Assembly (NCBI GenBank): GCA_950295325.1
Contig: OX485805.1
Coordinates: 52,536,758 to 52,600,757 of the forward strand
DNA from: Polytrichum commune
Lineage: Eukaryota > Streptophyta > Polytrichopsida > Polytrichales > Polytrichaceae
Reading direction: 5' to 3'
Length of the DNA stretch: 64,000 bases
Position 1 is the stretch's first letter. Each line of letters opens with the position of its first letter. The notes beneath the pieces were generated by a model, which was not told where the DNA came from, made no database searches, and was given only the letters and a program-made list of their open reading frames with translations. This document shows, one piece after another, positions 22,290 to 34,775 of this stretch. Made by a program: the position numbers and the translations under genes.

Positions 22290-25200
22290 CGCTTGTATAT
22301 GATAAGGCCTTCTCTCCATACTTTCAAGTGAATGAAAAGTCAAGCCTACATACCGTTAAAACAATACTATTAAGCTAAAACTAGTCGATGCAGCTTTGAC
22401 ATATCATCTTGATTAAACTATAAACATGTCCTTTACCAACCATGTGTTTGGATTGTAGAGATGGTGACGGGCTAGCTGAGAAGCTTGATTTATCCGAGGT
22501 GAAAATTTTACATAACCGATCGCTCATCCAAGAGCAACGAGGTTATCAGAACTCGTTGTTATTTTATTTTTTCATGAACTCACAAACTCATTCATAAACT
22601 CCACATCCTATTCACGCGTTGATTGATTATGACTAACAGTCAACTCGAGTAGGTGGATGACCCGCCACTTCCGTGGCTCGTCATCCACAAGTCTCCTCGA
22701 TGGATATCTAGTCCATTTACAATGTCGTGGAAAGGGGGTCGGAAGTACTATGGTTTGATGAAGGCTTCTACCATGACCAGATGCTCATCTGAATAAAGGG
22801 CACTTTCAGTATTTCCTTTAGGTTTTTTAGTCCACATCAAGAGCAATTCATGGATGATTTCTAAATGAGCGAACATGGGATACACCCTTTATTTAAAGCA
22901 TATGTTGTGACGTGCGTGCATCACCTTCGATGAAATATCCTTATATATGTTTATTGGATGGACAAAAATGGGGTACATACAAAATTATAGCTAAGAAATA
23001 GCAAGAAGTACAGTATATTGAACGTAAAATTGAAACAAAACATATATATATATATATATATAATGCATACATTGACTAGATACAAAATTCCCTAGCCCTA
23101 TGTACTTTTATAACCATATTAAAAACTAATACTCTTTTTTGTGCACCCATGTGCTACAAGTACAACAAATCAATGTATCCCCCTCCCCCAAAGGTCAGTA
23201 GAGAAATTGATTTGCCCCATGAACATGTTGAATGGGTGGATGGATGTCTTGTTACTATTGCAACTTGTCATCCACTCTTGGACTCTCGCTAAGTTACGGT
23301 AGTCCATGTGCCAACCATGTGTGTGGACCAAAGGGTGGGCAGTGGGTACATAGATGAGCAACTTGTAAATGTGGTCGTTGGAGGTTTCTACAATTGTTAT
23401 CTACAATACCACCGGAATCTCATTCGAATGTTGAGCACTTTCCAACAACAACTCCTTTGCGCTTCTTAATTCATGCACTGAGCATTTCATCCAATGCATC
23501 TAGATTCGATCCATGAGCAAATTGAATATGACCCATAAACAACTCGGGTATCTAGATGAATTTCTCACTATTATTATAGCACAACGGAAAAGGAAGAAAA
23601 GAAAATTTAACATCAATATATAGGGCGCAAGCACGGTCAGTTGCACAACTCCACTAGTACCTTGTATTGGTTTAAGTGAAAAGTGATTCAAAACTATATA
23701 CTAACTTGAATTATGTGAAGGAAAAATCATGAACGTTTGAGAAACACCTTGATCTACAAAGCCAAGCAATTTATGTTGACATTTTTTTATAAAGAAAAGT
23801 CTACATATTTTAAAAGATGTTGCAAGTAGATATATTGAACACGTAATTGTTTATTAAAAAAACTTTATAAAATTACATGAAATTAATGTTCTTCTATATT
23901 ATTATTTTTGTAATTGTGCCCTCAAGTTTATAATGAATTCAAGGAATATGGAAAAAAATTCAACTTCAAAATTTTAAAGGTCATGAAATCTTTGTCCAAC
24001 ACCAAATTTAGCCATGAGCTTTTGAGCAGTCCATTTGATTATAAGTTTTGAAGAGTCTCCTTAGTATAAGGTAAGGTTATTGTAGCATGTCATCCATCCT
24101 CTCATTCTTTTTGGTAGTCCATGTCCTATGCCAACCATGTGATTGAACCAAACCAAGGGCAATAGGGTAGTAGCTAAGAAGCTTGTACATTTGGGGTGCA
24201 AAATGTACTTCATCTATAATGTCATTGTAAGTATGGTTGTTGGAGCCTTGTATAGTGTTCTATAAGTACCCTATAAAATTTTCTACATTACAACTCATCA
24301 TCCACTCTCCTCTCGTTGCTTATGTAGTCCATGTCGTTTGCCACCCATGTTTGTAGACCGGGTTTGGATTAAGTGGAGGATGTCCAGGTAGTAGCTCAAA
24401 AGCTTTCACAATTGAAGTACAATGTACATTTGTGATGTCATTGTATGGTTGTAACTTGGAGGCTTCTACAAATATGCATGTTGGAGGGTTCTTGGAAGTA
24501 AGTTCCCTAATATATTATCCATGGTATGTGGCCTTGTGCAATCACTTTTCTTAATCATATGCCTACATTGGAGTGCAATATAGCAAAGCTTGCAAACACC
24601 AAAAATACAATGTGTAACGATGAGATCGGACTACCATAAATTCACCCGGTAACAATTATTGAAAAGCCTACTAATAAGATCACTTTAAGAAAAAAATTAT
24701 TAGGCTTTTTTTTTACCTCTTATAACTTCGGCATCTCAACTCCCAATTTGAAATTGGAAATGACAATCTTTCTTATCCACAACTGCTAACTGGATGAGAC
24801 AATTTCCAATCCTATCCAACGGCCAAAATCAATTGTGGAGTTGGAAGTGCCCACCTAAGGCCACATACATTATACTACAACTCAACATGATATAATATAT
24901 CTCAATCTTGTTGTTGATGTTTAGACACTGGATCGATAAACTTGTTTTTTTGTTTGACTCACTCCCAAAATGCCCATCACTTGATATATGAAATTTCATA
25001 ATACTTGTCAACATCTTATCACAAAGAATTGTCGGTGCAGTATGCTTGGAGCTCTGTGCATCCACCTTTACAGCTGTTTTTAGAGGTTACAACTTACCGA
25101 GCTTGTATTTCACGTGTCTTTGATATTCAACGGCAAGTGGGCTAACTTTCCAATCACCATTGATTTATCAACAATGCTCTGTATTTGAAGTATAGATAGA

Positions 25201-27323
25201 TTCCATTGTCAATGTTTAGGAAACACTCAGTGGTAAAGGAGTTTTTTTCCTACACAAGCTCACAAGTGCATTATTCTGATTTCCATAGAGTAATGGTTAT
25301 AGAATTCGTTAACAACTACACTTTGAAAGTAATTTGATCACATATTGTTTCAATTCGTACTACTTCTATCTGTTTTTGTTTTTGTTTTTTTAAATGGAAA
25401 CCATTAAGAGTTCGTAAATCCGTCAATTTGAAAAATTAAGTGTCAAAAGACATGTTGAAATTTGACCAACCCGTCAAAATTGGTTATTACATGAAATGCA
25501 GGACCCTCTTTCAAAAGTCAACAGTGCAATACTTGTCCTATACAAGAGATAGTTGGACAAAAATCAAGACCATATGTTCTTTTTCAACAACCGGATTTCT
25601 GATTATATAAAAGGTCAATTTCTAACCTAATCGTTTTCGACACTAGGATATTGAGAGTTCTAGCATGAATTCCAAAATTTGATACTCTGAATTTGAGAAG
25701 CCTATATTTCAAAGAGCATGACCAATCTTTTAGCTTTGAAGAGTTTGAACAAGTGGGATGTCCACAATCTTAATAATTAAAGTGAGATGTGAAGAGGTTG
25801 TGAAAAAGTAAATTATCTCAAACTAAATGCAAAATTATGATTAGACAAAGGAACCCAGTGGTTGGGACCAACAAAACAAGAGCTTAAATTTTTGGCAATC
25901 CTCAACATCTATGGGAGATTTTAAGATTTATTTTTTTATTTTTTTATTTTATAAAAAAACTTATCAGAAATGACCAAGCTTTTTTTTATTGCCACATGGG
26001 GTCCAAGAAGGTGTTGTCTGATCATTGTAAATCCACGAGTTTGAGCTCTCAACTTGAAAGCTCAATGTATAGTGGAATTGAGTGGAGGATTGTGACCAAG
26101 AGGCTGCATGTTTTGGTCTCATTTTCTTTGGGGTGATAAACACACTATCTAAAATATGAGATTAAATGACCCTTACTTGTTAATTACAAAGCTTTTCAAG
26201 AAGAGACTCTTCACTATAGAGTCAAGCACTATATATTTTCCATTTTTCTCCAAGTTGTTAGATATGTACATCCTGAGCAACTTTGACGCCGGAATAGATG
26301 GAGTTAGATCTCCAAAGTTGAAAGAATTTACAAAAGATGGTAATACAATGTGTGTTTTTGTGTAATGTAATGTCTAAGAAGTGCATTATAAAGTTCTTTG
26401 AGACAAGAAAAATTAGAAATGTCTAACATTGTCTCCTCAATGGAAGACATGTAGGAGATAGGGAAGAGATATTGCAAGTTGCATTAGTGAAAACAAACCA
26501 TTATCACCCTTGTTTTCATTTTGATTCTACACATTGAGTGTCCCCACCACCATACACAACACAACTAAAGACAATTTTTGAAGACAAAGAACTTCGTCTC
26601 ACCATCATGGAACCCTCCCAACATCCTCTACATGTGTGCCATCTTATGTGTCATGATTGCTTTACGCCACCTTTATGTGTTATAATTTTCAAAGTTCTAA
26701 CTTCCTGAAGACGTTAGGGGTGTTATGTGTTAACCCTGTCGTACTCCCTATGACTTGCTTAATCACCCATTATGAGTATGTGCTTGATTTCTCAAAAATC
26801 ATATAACATATGTATCTCACCTGTATGTTGACAATTGACAATGTCACTTGTGTGTCAATGACACATCATCAAACAAACATTTCACTCAAGTCAATCCAAA
26901 GTTGTATGTCAAGATTCTTCCGAAAATGTCATTCTTAGCATTGAACTTACTATTTCCCAATTGGAGTCATTCAATCTCTTGCCCTGACAATTTTGCATCA
27001 ACATGTATCTAATTTACCAGAATAATACCCTTCTAAGCTCTTCACATAGCCGTGACAGCAGATTTCTCATTCAGGTCTGTCAAGACTGATTCTGGTGTCA
27101 AACCATCTAGAAAAAGTATTCTCTGGTCTATATACTGTTACAAGACGTCTTTGTCAGATAAATGAGATACACTTGTATGCAACAATTCCTTCCGCCTTCC
27201 TCTCTACAATACATCTCATAATGTTCCCAAAATTTTAGCATTATGAATTGCACTTTATGGAATTATCAGAAATATTGTTACATCTATTTTTTACCAAACT
27301 ATCTTTCCAATCTTTGGTTGGAC
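22290..27323. other. Gene-free stretch of diverged repeats
   Basis: No coding region can be supported. An (AT)n tract lies at 23041-23062. A degenerate repeat with CATCCACTC...TAGTCCATGT...GCCAACCATGT occurs three times (about 23268-23390, 24088-24250, 24294-24470). A segment at 24752-24844 recurs, diverged, at 27877-27969 within the NOPCHAP1-like gene's second intron, so it is a dispersed repeat. Confidence 0.45.
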
Positions 27324-28986
27324 CTATGATTCGATGATGTTTACTTTCTTAGCTTTTGACCTACTTTTTGTTGCTATTTTGTCAGTGTTAACATCAGAAT
27401 CATCTTCACTATCATCTTCGGAGGAATCTTCGTCTACATCCATCTCATGCATTTGGCCGGCAGTTGCTCGCTCAGCTGCTGCAAGAGCTTCAGGGGTGTT
27501 GAGATCAGCAATTCCCAAAGCTAAGTCCTGCACAAATATTTCAGTTTTAGGATATGTGGGCCTGAAGTGGTCACTCTTGTCAATCAGAAACCTATATTTG
27601 AGTGGTACACGTCAAAGGTTGTGGTTAAGAACAGTAATGAAAGAGACATGTGTTCCAATGAGATTGAACAATGTGCAGAAATATATGAACCAGTTAAGGC
27701 TCCCCAGAAGGCGGACACCAAAAAGACACATGTTAGCATGGTGAGATTCGAGTATGTGCGTGAATTATAATATCCGGTCTAGGTTCACCGATGAACACAA
27801 TTGAGAGGGCCTATATGATTGTTAAGAGAATGAAAATCTTCACTATAGACTCTTGAGATTCCGTTTCTTGAACTTGAAATGACAATCTTTGTCATTCACA
27901 GTTGCTAACGAGATGAGACAATTCCCAAGCCAAGACAAGAGTCAGAAATGTCTCTGGAGTTGGAAGTGATCACAATAGAACCGCTTAACTTAATTAGCAC
28001 TCAAGCTGAAGGATAGGTCCTTTATAGCCACTGCAGAAACTTTAAATCTACAATTGGCAAGGGATCTCATTCGTAGACAAACATTAGGGTAACTGAATTT
28101 TTTGTGACGCAAAAGATGGCAGCAATAACGATCGGAGGAAGAAAGCAGAGTATTATTGTAAATACCATCTCTATGTGTGGTGCTGCACCATTGGCACTCA
28201 CTGCTTCTATGTCGAACTCCTGTTGTCCCTTCTCCTCAATGCCAGCCATCAGCTTTCTATTCGCTTCATCCATCATGGGAAGAAATGCTCTCACCCGATC
28301 CAGCACTGCTGCCACAAAATCATTAGAACAGAACTCGCAATTAACAGAACACACAGAATCCTACTGTGATGCAGCCAGAGTTCAATTAAAGCAAATTGCT
28401 GTCCGCCGTGGAAATGAATTTGTTTGCTTCCAGATGGACGTAAATTATGCTAGTGTTGCAAAGTGGCGAAGTGCAAGATTTGGGTTTTAGGGTTTAAGAG
28501 ACTACTTGCATTTGCTTCATGCAGGGCATTGATTTCCTTGTGAATTTTGAGTTTCAGGAACGAGCAATGCTCCTACAATGCAGCCAAAATTCGAACTCAA
28601 AAAATACCTATCAGAGGTGAAGATAAACCTGTTCTGGATGTAAATTATGCCATTGTTGCAGAGCGGCGAAGCATAAGACTTAAGGTTTAGGGTTTAAGAC
28701 ACCACTATCATACGCTTCATGCATGGAACTGCTTTCCTCGTGAATTTAAAATAAAATCAGGAACAAGCGAGGGCAATCAAGAGAAGCTCATGGCAATGTG
28801 GGAGACTAGGAAGCACGTACCGCTGGTTTCTGGCAAGGACGTGGGAGGCGTCTTGCGCTTCTGATCTCCAGGTTTACTACCATTCTGAACAACGCGTAAG
28901 CGTGTCTGCAAGGGGTTGCTTTCTCGCTCCAGCTGCAGGAGCTCCTTGCTCGTCGGCTCCTGTTTCTTCTCCATCGTCTCCGTCAT
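27324..28986 (-). CDS. NOPCHAP1-like (DUF4598) snoRNP assembly factor, 3 exons
   Basis: Exons on the minus strand: 28986-28821, 28308-28166 and 27527-27324, joined by GT-AG introns of 512 and 638 nt; phases agree and give 170 aa. The core exon carries VLDRVRAFLPMMDEANRKL, then EFDIEAVSANGAAPHIEM; exon 3 continues DLALGIADLNTPEALAAAER and ends in an acidic Ser/Asp tail with a basic terminus. This matches the C12orf45/NOPCHAP1 family, which bridges NOP58 and the R2TP AAA-ATPases during box C/D snoRNP assembly. I chose the ATG at 28986 (MTETMEKKQEP); an in-frame ATG at 29043 would add 19 residues. A telo-box lies just upstream. A broken copy sits at 9.06-9.67 kb. Confidence 0.82.
28456..28700 (-). 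repeat. About 200-bp tandem duplication in intron 1, with telo-box motifs
   Basis: GTTGCAAAGTGGCGAAGTGC...GGGTTTAAGA (28456-28504) recurs as GTTGCAGAGCGGCGAAGCAT...GGGTTTAAGA (28656-28700). Each copy holds a TTTAGGG-type motif, which reads AAACCCTAA in gene direction. The pseudogene copy at 9.4 kb has a single unit. Confidence 0.55.
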
Positions 28987-29039
28987 ATTCCCCCACACGC
29001 ACACACAAGGCTCTCGTAGCGAGTTGCAATCCTTGAGCG

Positions 29040-29055
29040 CCAAACCCTAATCCGC
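29040..29055 (-). promoter_or_regulatory. Telo-box near the NOPCHAP1-like gene start
   Basis: AAACCCTAA lies just upstream of the chosen start codon. Telo-boxes are enriched in promoters and leaders of plant ribosome-biogenesis genes, consistent with the assigned role. The upstream ATG at 29043 partly overlaps it. Confidence 0.4.
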
Positions 29056-29225
29056 CATCGCCAAAACTATGCACCTCCGCACTGTGGATGGAAAGCGTTC
29101 AATGATATTACCGAAATATTGGATGAACGCGTACGGGGCACTTTAAGGGACTCCTAGTATGAGAGCATTCCACCCATCGAACCGCAAATGAGCCATTACC
29201 ATTACTTTTTTTTTGCTCTTTTATA

Positions 29226-29673
29226 CACCCTAAACTCCATAATATCAACCTCCATAATGTCACTCACTCTCTAATATCCTGAAACCATAGGCAACAGATG
29301 TTTGTAGTTCAAACCTCACTCCTTATTGTCACCTTCCTCTCTCTTATATCACGAATTTTGTCACTAATGCAAACCACCAAAGAAGTCAACCCACACCCTT
29401 GCATTGCGTCGTGTGGCAATAGGTGGAGTGTCTTCTTCTTCTTCTTCTTATGCCACTTGTTGAATGTTGGTGCATGCATATGCCACATCGCCCAGGAAGG
29501 CCAAGTGGAGTGGACCACACCACACCATTTGATATGTTGCACTTTATGTTATTCCATAGTGTCACATGCTACACTAATTCACTAGTGTCACGCATCCATG
29601 TTAACACTACAAAAATCCGTAATATCACATGCACTTTGGTTGCCACAAGTGTGATACTACGGAGTTTAGAGTG
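29226..29673. mobile_element. Non-autonomous pogo/Tigger-like MITE
   Basis: The left end CACCCTAAACTCCATAATAT is matched by the complement of CACTCTAAACTCCGTAGTAT at the right (about 18 of 20). Subterminal repeats CCATAATATCA/CCATAATGTCAC resemble those of the element at 60939-61954. Left flank is TA and right flank CA, so the TA duplication is imperfect. A (CTT)n tract lies inside at about 29430. Confidence 0.5.
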
Positions 29674-32600
29674 CAGCAAGATTGCATCCTACGTCCCACC
29701 TCCAAAGTCCAAATATATCCAAAAATTTCATTGTCCACCGACTATGTCAAGAGGCCCTCTCTCAAGAACTTTTCAATACACAATATTTGATTAGCTGAGA
29801 GAAAGTCTCTATGATTCAATCAATGGATAGTGACATTTTTAGATACATATAAGAGATTATAGGTTGGAATACCAAGCTAGTTTGTCTCACAAGGTCTAAA
29901 AAGCCAATTGTAGAGGCATGGTTGTCATGAAGACACTTTGACAAGTTTTATAAAGCTAAGTTATTGGGATTTGGAAGCCACAAGCATTATGTAAAAAAGG
30001 AAGTTTACTTTGTTAACTTGGTAATTTTAGTTGGTAATTTTTAGGTTGAAGTTTACTTTTTGGTGCATGGAGGTTATTATGTGCATTATAGCCATGAATA
30101 TTAAACCGGTACATTACAAACTTCCAAAGGCTAAACTATAAAGTAAGAGTAGTAAAATGCTAACATGACATCATAAATTTTGAATAAGGTCTTGATAATT
30201 GCATTACTTTGTTATCGTTTTTAGGGGATGCATTTTGGGGGGGATGCACCAAGCCACATGAATCTACCTTGTGTTTTGAGTAGGGGAAGGCCCATCTCAC
30301 AGCCTTCCCTTATTTTTATGACATCCTTTATCATGTTATTCATATTAAGATCATCATTGTCTTCAATCGATAAGGTAGATTAATCCTATCTTGAAACCTT
30401 ATTAGTCTAGTACTTTACTTTGCTTTCTATACAATTCTTGTTATAATTGACATTCAAGTGTATTTAACCAAACCACTTGTCCAAAAATAATAAGGGATGT
30501 GCACTTGTGGGGACAAAACTTCAAACAACAACAACAACTTCGAATGTTTGTATTTCATGTTTGCCAATCAGCATACTTGTGTGGTTTCATGATCTAATGT
30601 ACGTCTTATTGGCAATTGGAATTGTCCAAAATTTCTTGCATAATTCCAAATATACTTAAACCCTAGTTTAACATCAAGCCATAAACAATCCTCAAGTTGC
30701 TTTTTGCTACATCTCGAGCGGGAAAACTATGAGAGAGGATTATCTAGGGAGAGGACCACCGACTACACCAAAAGCATGCAAAGAGGGGAGAGGCAGCGGG
30801 TTCTTCAAGCAGAGAGGGCAAGGGTTCTCAAGAAAAGAAAAGAATATGCTTGTATCAAGGTATCGGGCGGCATGAATGTGAACCCGTTAGCCTTGTGCTG
30901 ATCACAGTAAGGATTCTCAAGTAACATAGAAGAAAGAGGGAGGTCAAATGAAGTATTGGTGCTTAAGAGCGTGAGGGGTGGATCACACTAGTCACTTCTG
31001 ACATCATCCGTTGGCATCTCCGGCTTTAATAGTGTGAAAAGTGGTGGGCAAACATCTATTTCTCAACATAATCCCCATCAATTTCACAACTAGAACTAGA
31101 CGGAAAGTTTGGTGTGAGCGGGGCATGAGAGTTGGCTTAACTAGACACATAGCCAGGTCAGTGCGAAGTGGGCTCAAGCCCATGGAGAACCACCCAATTC
31201 AGCTCAGTTTTGGCTAGCAAAGTCAACAAATTAAGATCTTAAATAATTGACTTAAATTAAGATCCTTTAGACTATAGGGACCATAACATTACTCACCCGA
31301 GAGCCATGTTCAACTACTTTGACTTCATATTCAATCTACAACATTGGGATTCAGCATTCAGAGGTTTTATTCTCAAATCTACTATAAGGTACATGAACAT
31401 AACTCATCAGCAGAGTATTGTTATGGCCATCTACAACAATCAATAACTTTAGAGAATCATGTATAGCCTTATCTTTGAAGATGGAATCATGTTGCATTCG
31501 ACAACCATGATGAAAAGGGGATAAGAAAATGTAGACGTTGTAAAAACCCGACCCCTAGGGCTCATACTATGTACTATACGCCGCCTTTTCTCTTTGACAA
31601 CATGAATACCATAGGTCAAGGATTCTGGCACTCAAGATTTTTCATTGCAAGAACAATCTTTATTTGCTTTCATCTCATCAAATGATAATGCCAATCTTGG
31701 TACAAGAAATTAAGCAAGAAGATAGTTTATTGTCCTGTGTGAGATAATAATACATGCATGTTGGTAAATTCTAAAAACAAGACAAAGCTAGCACATGAGT
31801 TTCTTGACTTAACTACTATTTAGGTGATTTTGGAAATAAGCAATGTGGACACTTGTGCTTCAAGTGTTGTTATATGTACTCGCCATCTAGTCATGATATA
31901 GGTGATTGTATATTAAAAGATTGAGACATGATGTGCGGAGTCATTTGGTAGCATACACTAGTGGAGATCTCAAATTGGGCGTGCAACATCACTTCAATCT
32001 GGAATTGGCCAAAAAATCCAAAAACATATAAATATTGGTTCTTTGCAAATTTGTCAACTTGTGGCGATGTGGGACCCTCCTCATACTTGTCTTTTCACAT
32101 CTCACATAGATTACTTGTAAGATTTGGCCTTGCTTCTCTACCTCTTTGTAATGAAGAGAAACAAGCCTTGCTCCACTTCTTCATTTTTTTGTTTTTTATT
32201 TTTTTGTTTTGTTTTTTTCTTCGATACCTTCGCACTCTTCTAGTTCTTGTTTTTTACTATCTATCATCTTTTTTTATGGTACTTCATCTCTTAATCTAAT
32301 TTAGACCTTCATGTCATCTTCTCTTCTTCTTCTTCTTCATCATTGTAAGTGTTTTGTTTTTCAATTTCTAGACCTCCAATTTTCTTTAGATAATTCCATG
32401 TTTTTTTTAGATGACCTTTTTTTTCTCTCCCTTGAGATCTCCATACTCTTCTTATCATTTGTGCATTGTCTTCTTCCATCCCCATGTTTTGTAATGTCTT
32501 ATTTGTTTCTTCTTTTCGTTGTTATTTAATTACTTCTCTTATTACTTGTATCAATTATGTTCGTAATATGTTCTTCATTAAGACCGTCTTGATCATCTTA

Positions 32601-34649
32601 TCCCTAGAACTACTTCACTTCACTTATTTCTTAACACCATCTTATTCATCTTCCTTCTTGATGTGATACTTGAAATGTCTTCAAGATTCACTTAAGTTTC
32701 TTCTTCTCTTAACAATTACATCTTATTTTTGGAATTAGTCATCCGATAACAATCATAAAACTTCATTCACTCAAATATGCTCAACGCAATCGGTCATTTT
32801 TGCTACTCTCAAGAGTAGCAAAGATGGTTTTTTGGGGGGATACATTATCCCATTACTATACCTTATCCTAGAACACTCACATCATAATTTATGAAATAAG
32901 TTTCAATAAGAACCATGAATTCATATAAATCTATCATGTAATAAATGTAGTCAACCATCTATGACGAGACAACAATGATGCATGTCATGAGATAGAAAAT
33001 CTTATGAATTGAACTCATAGAACATTGTTAGAACATAAACAACTATATTTGATCTCATATCAATGTGCTTACAAAAATACAAAAATATTCTTATTCTATA
33101 TTTATTTATTTATAATAATCACTCAAATCACTCAAATTTAGTTTGTTTTTCATTCTTAGATCCACATTTAACCACACATCACTCAAATATAGGTATTTGA
33201 TTAGGGTACGTAACTAAATTAGGCCCAATTATCTTATCATGTATTTGAGATTACCTTATGATTACGAATGGTATTGACCCAAATAATAACTCAGGTACAC
33301 TAAGCTTCTCTCATCTCCATAATATAATGCAAATATGAGTATTTGGTCGGTTCTTTGATGCCATAATTGATGTTGATTACTGGTATCATGTATTCACCTA
33401 TATACCAAACCTTCATTGGCCAAAAGTCCATGTATAGACATGAGCTTTAGTAACTAAATTAAGAAAATATTGTCGTTATCCCACTCATAAGTAATAATTA
33501 TAATTACAACTATGATTAAAATATTAATATCAATTATTTTTTCATGTAAATTTTCCTCCCCATTTACTTCAAAAGTCGCCAGGTGCTAGCAGTAGCGGTT
33601 GTGCTGAGTTTTTTGATAGAGCCAAGTGGAAATTCTTTTTTGTGACAACTACATTACTATGAATTTTCTAAGTGGATATTCTCTTCGACCTCTACGCGTG
33701 ATATAGGTTGTTATATTTCTAATCCCTGATTGGTTACAAAACTGCGTATGTTTGATTCCATAATTAATAAGTACGATACTTAAACATGCTTGCTAGTTGT
33801 CAACTTAGCCACTAAGAAGTGGCTAAGTTGGATTTCGACCATGGCATGTTAGCACCAATCAAAGATTGATATTGTGTTGCACGGAAATAGGTTGGCCTAA
33901 GCCGTGTCAATGGGGAGGTGATCGGGAATGGGTCGGCTAACTTCACCCTAATAAAGGAAAGAGAATTCAAGCAAGCAACGATTAAGATTGAGGCATCTGT
34001 ACTTGATAATATAAGAGACTTTGCATCTATTTGGGAGGAGTAATAGTGGTGAATTATTTTTCTTGCGAAGGGAAACACATATGCTAAGCATGATGCAATT
34101 TTATTTTGATTTTCATCGTGAATATGGAAATTGCTACAATCTTTGAAGTGTAATTTTTTAGGGTAACACATAGTCAATCTTTAGGTTAACCCATAACCAC
34201 TCATCTTAATGCAGCTACTCCTCGGCTATGACAATTGTGAAAACTCTTACGGGGGTAATCAATTACAAGCCGCCAACACATAAACTTTAACATTGTATGC
34301 CTAATTAATATAGATCTCATTTATGGCGGAATAACAGACCCTAGTGAGTGCTTAAATGGACATTATCGACTATAGATGCCTCGACCTTAGGAAGTGTTGA
34401 GTGGGTCGCTTGAAACAACATTTCTTGTGATTAGGACACCTCTTTATACCCTTGGTTATGATTTTCCATACCCTATTCCCACTCGATGTGAGTTTTATTA
34501 TGCCTCTATCCCAAATGTGAGACACAGTCAACAAGACACACTTGGTGTATATGCCCCAATTCATACCAATACCAATATACTTTGACCTTTAAAAGGGGTA
34601 CATGGGGTTAAACCAAACAAACAACGCAGTGGATGAGTGGTGGTAGGAA
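29674..34649. other. Gene-free; pyrimidine-rich tract and two perfect hairpins
   Basis: No coding region is convincing. An ORF at 30704-30901 (+; KSMQRGERQRVLQAERARVL) is Arg/Glu-rich but unrecognised. The plus strand is strongly T/C-rich over 32120-32560 and gives hydrophobic chance frames. Perfect inverted repeats occur at about 32799-32822 (TTTGCTACTCT stem) and 33801-33830 (CAACTTAGCCACT stem, AAGA loop). Confidence 0.4.
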
Positions 34650-34775
34650 CGGAGGAGATAAGGGGAGGAGGGTTACATCGGTCAAATCTGACGGTCGAGA
34701 AAGCACAGGCAATGTGGCCTCACCAGAAGCCAGAAGCTACTTTCATCGCCCATAGACTTCTTCTCGACAAAACAT
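34650..34775 (-). repeat. Inverted partner of 38590-38712
   Basis: Read on the minus strand, this runs TCTATGGGCGATGAAAG, then TTCTGGCTTCTGGTGAGGCC, CCTGTGCTTTCTCGACCGTC and AACCCTC. The same order occurs on the plus strand at 38590-38712, roughly 88% identical by eye. It could be the ends of a 4-kb element or two copies of a small dispersed element. Confidence 0.6.

Noticed and set aside
30704-30901. Arg/Glu-rich 65-residue ORF
   Set aside because: Short, unrecognised, with no splice or neighbour support.
32120-32560. Hydrophobic open frames resembling membrane proteins
   Set aside because: Strong T/C bias of the plus strand gives Leu/Phe/Ser-rich translation in all frames; no motif or start support.
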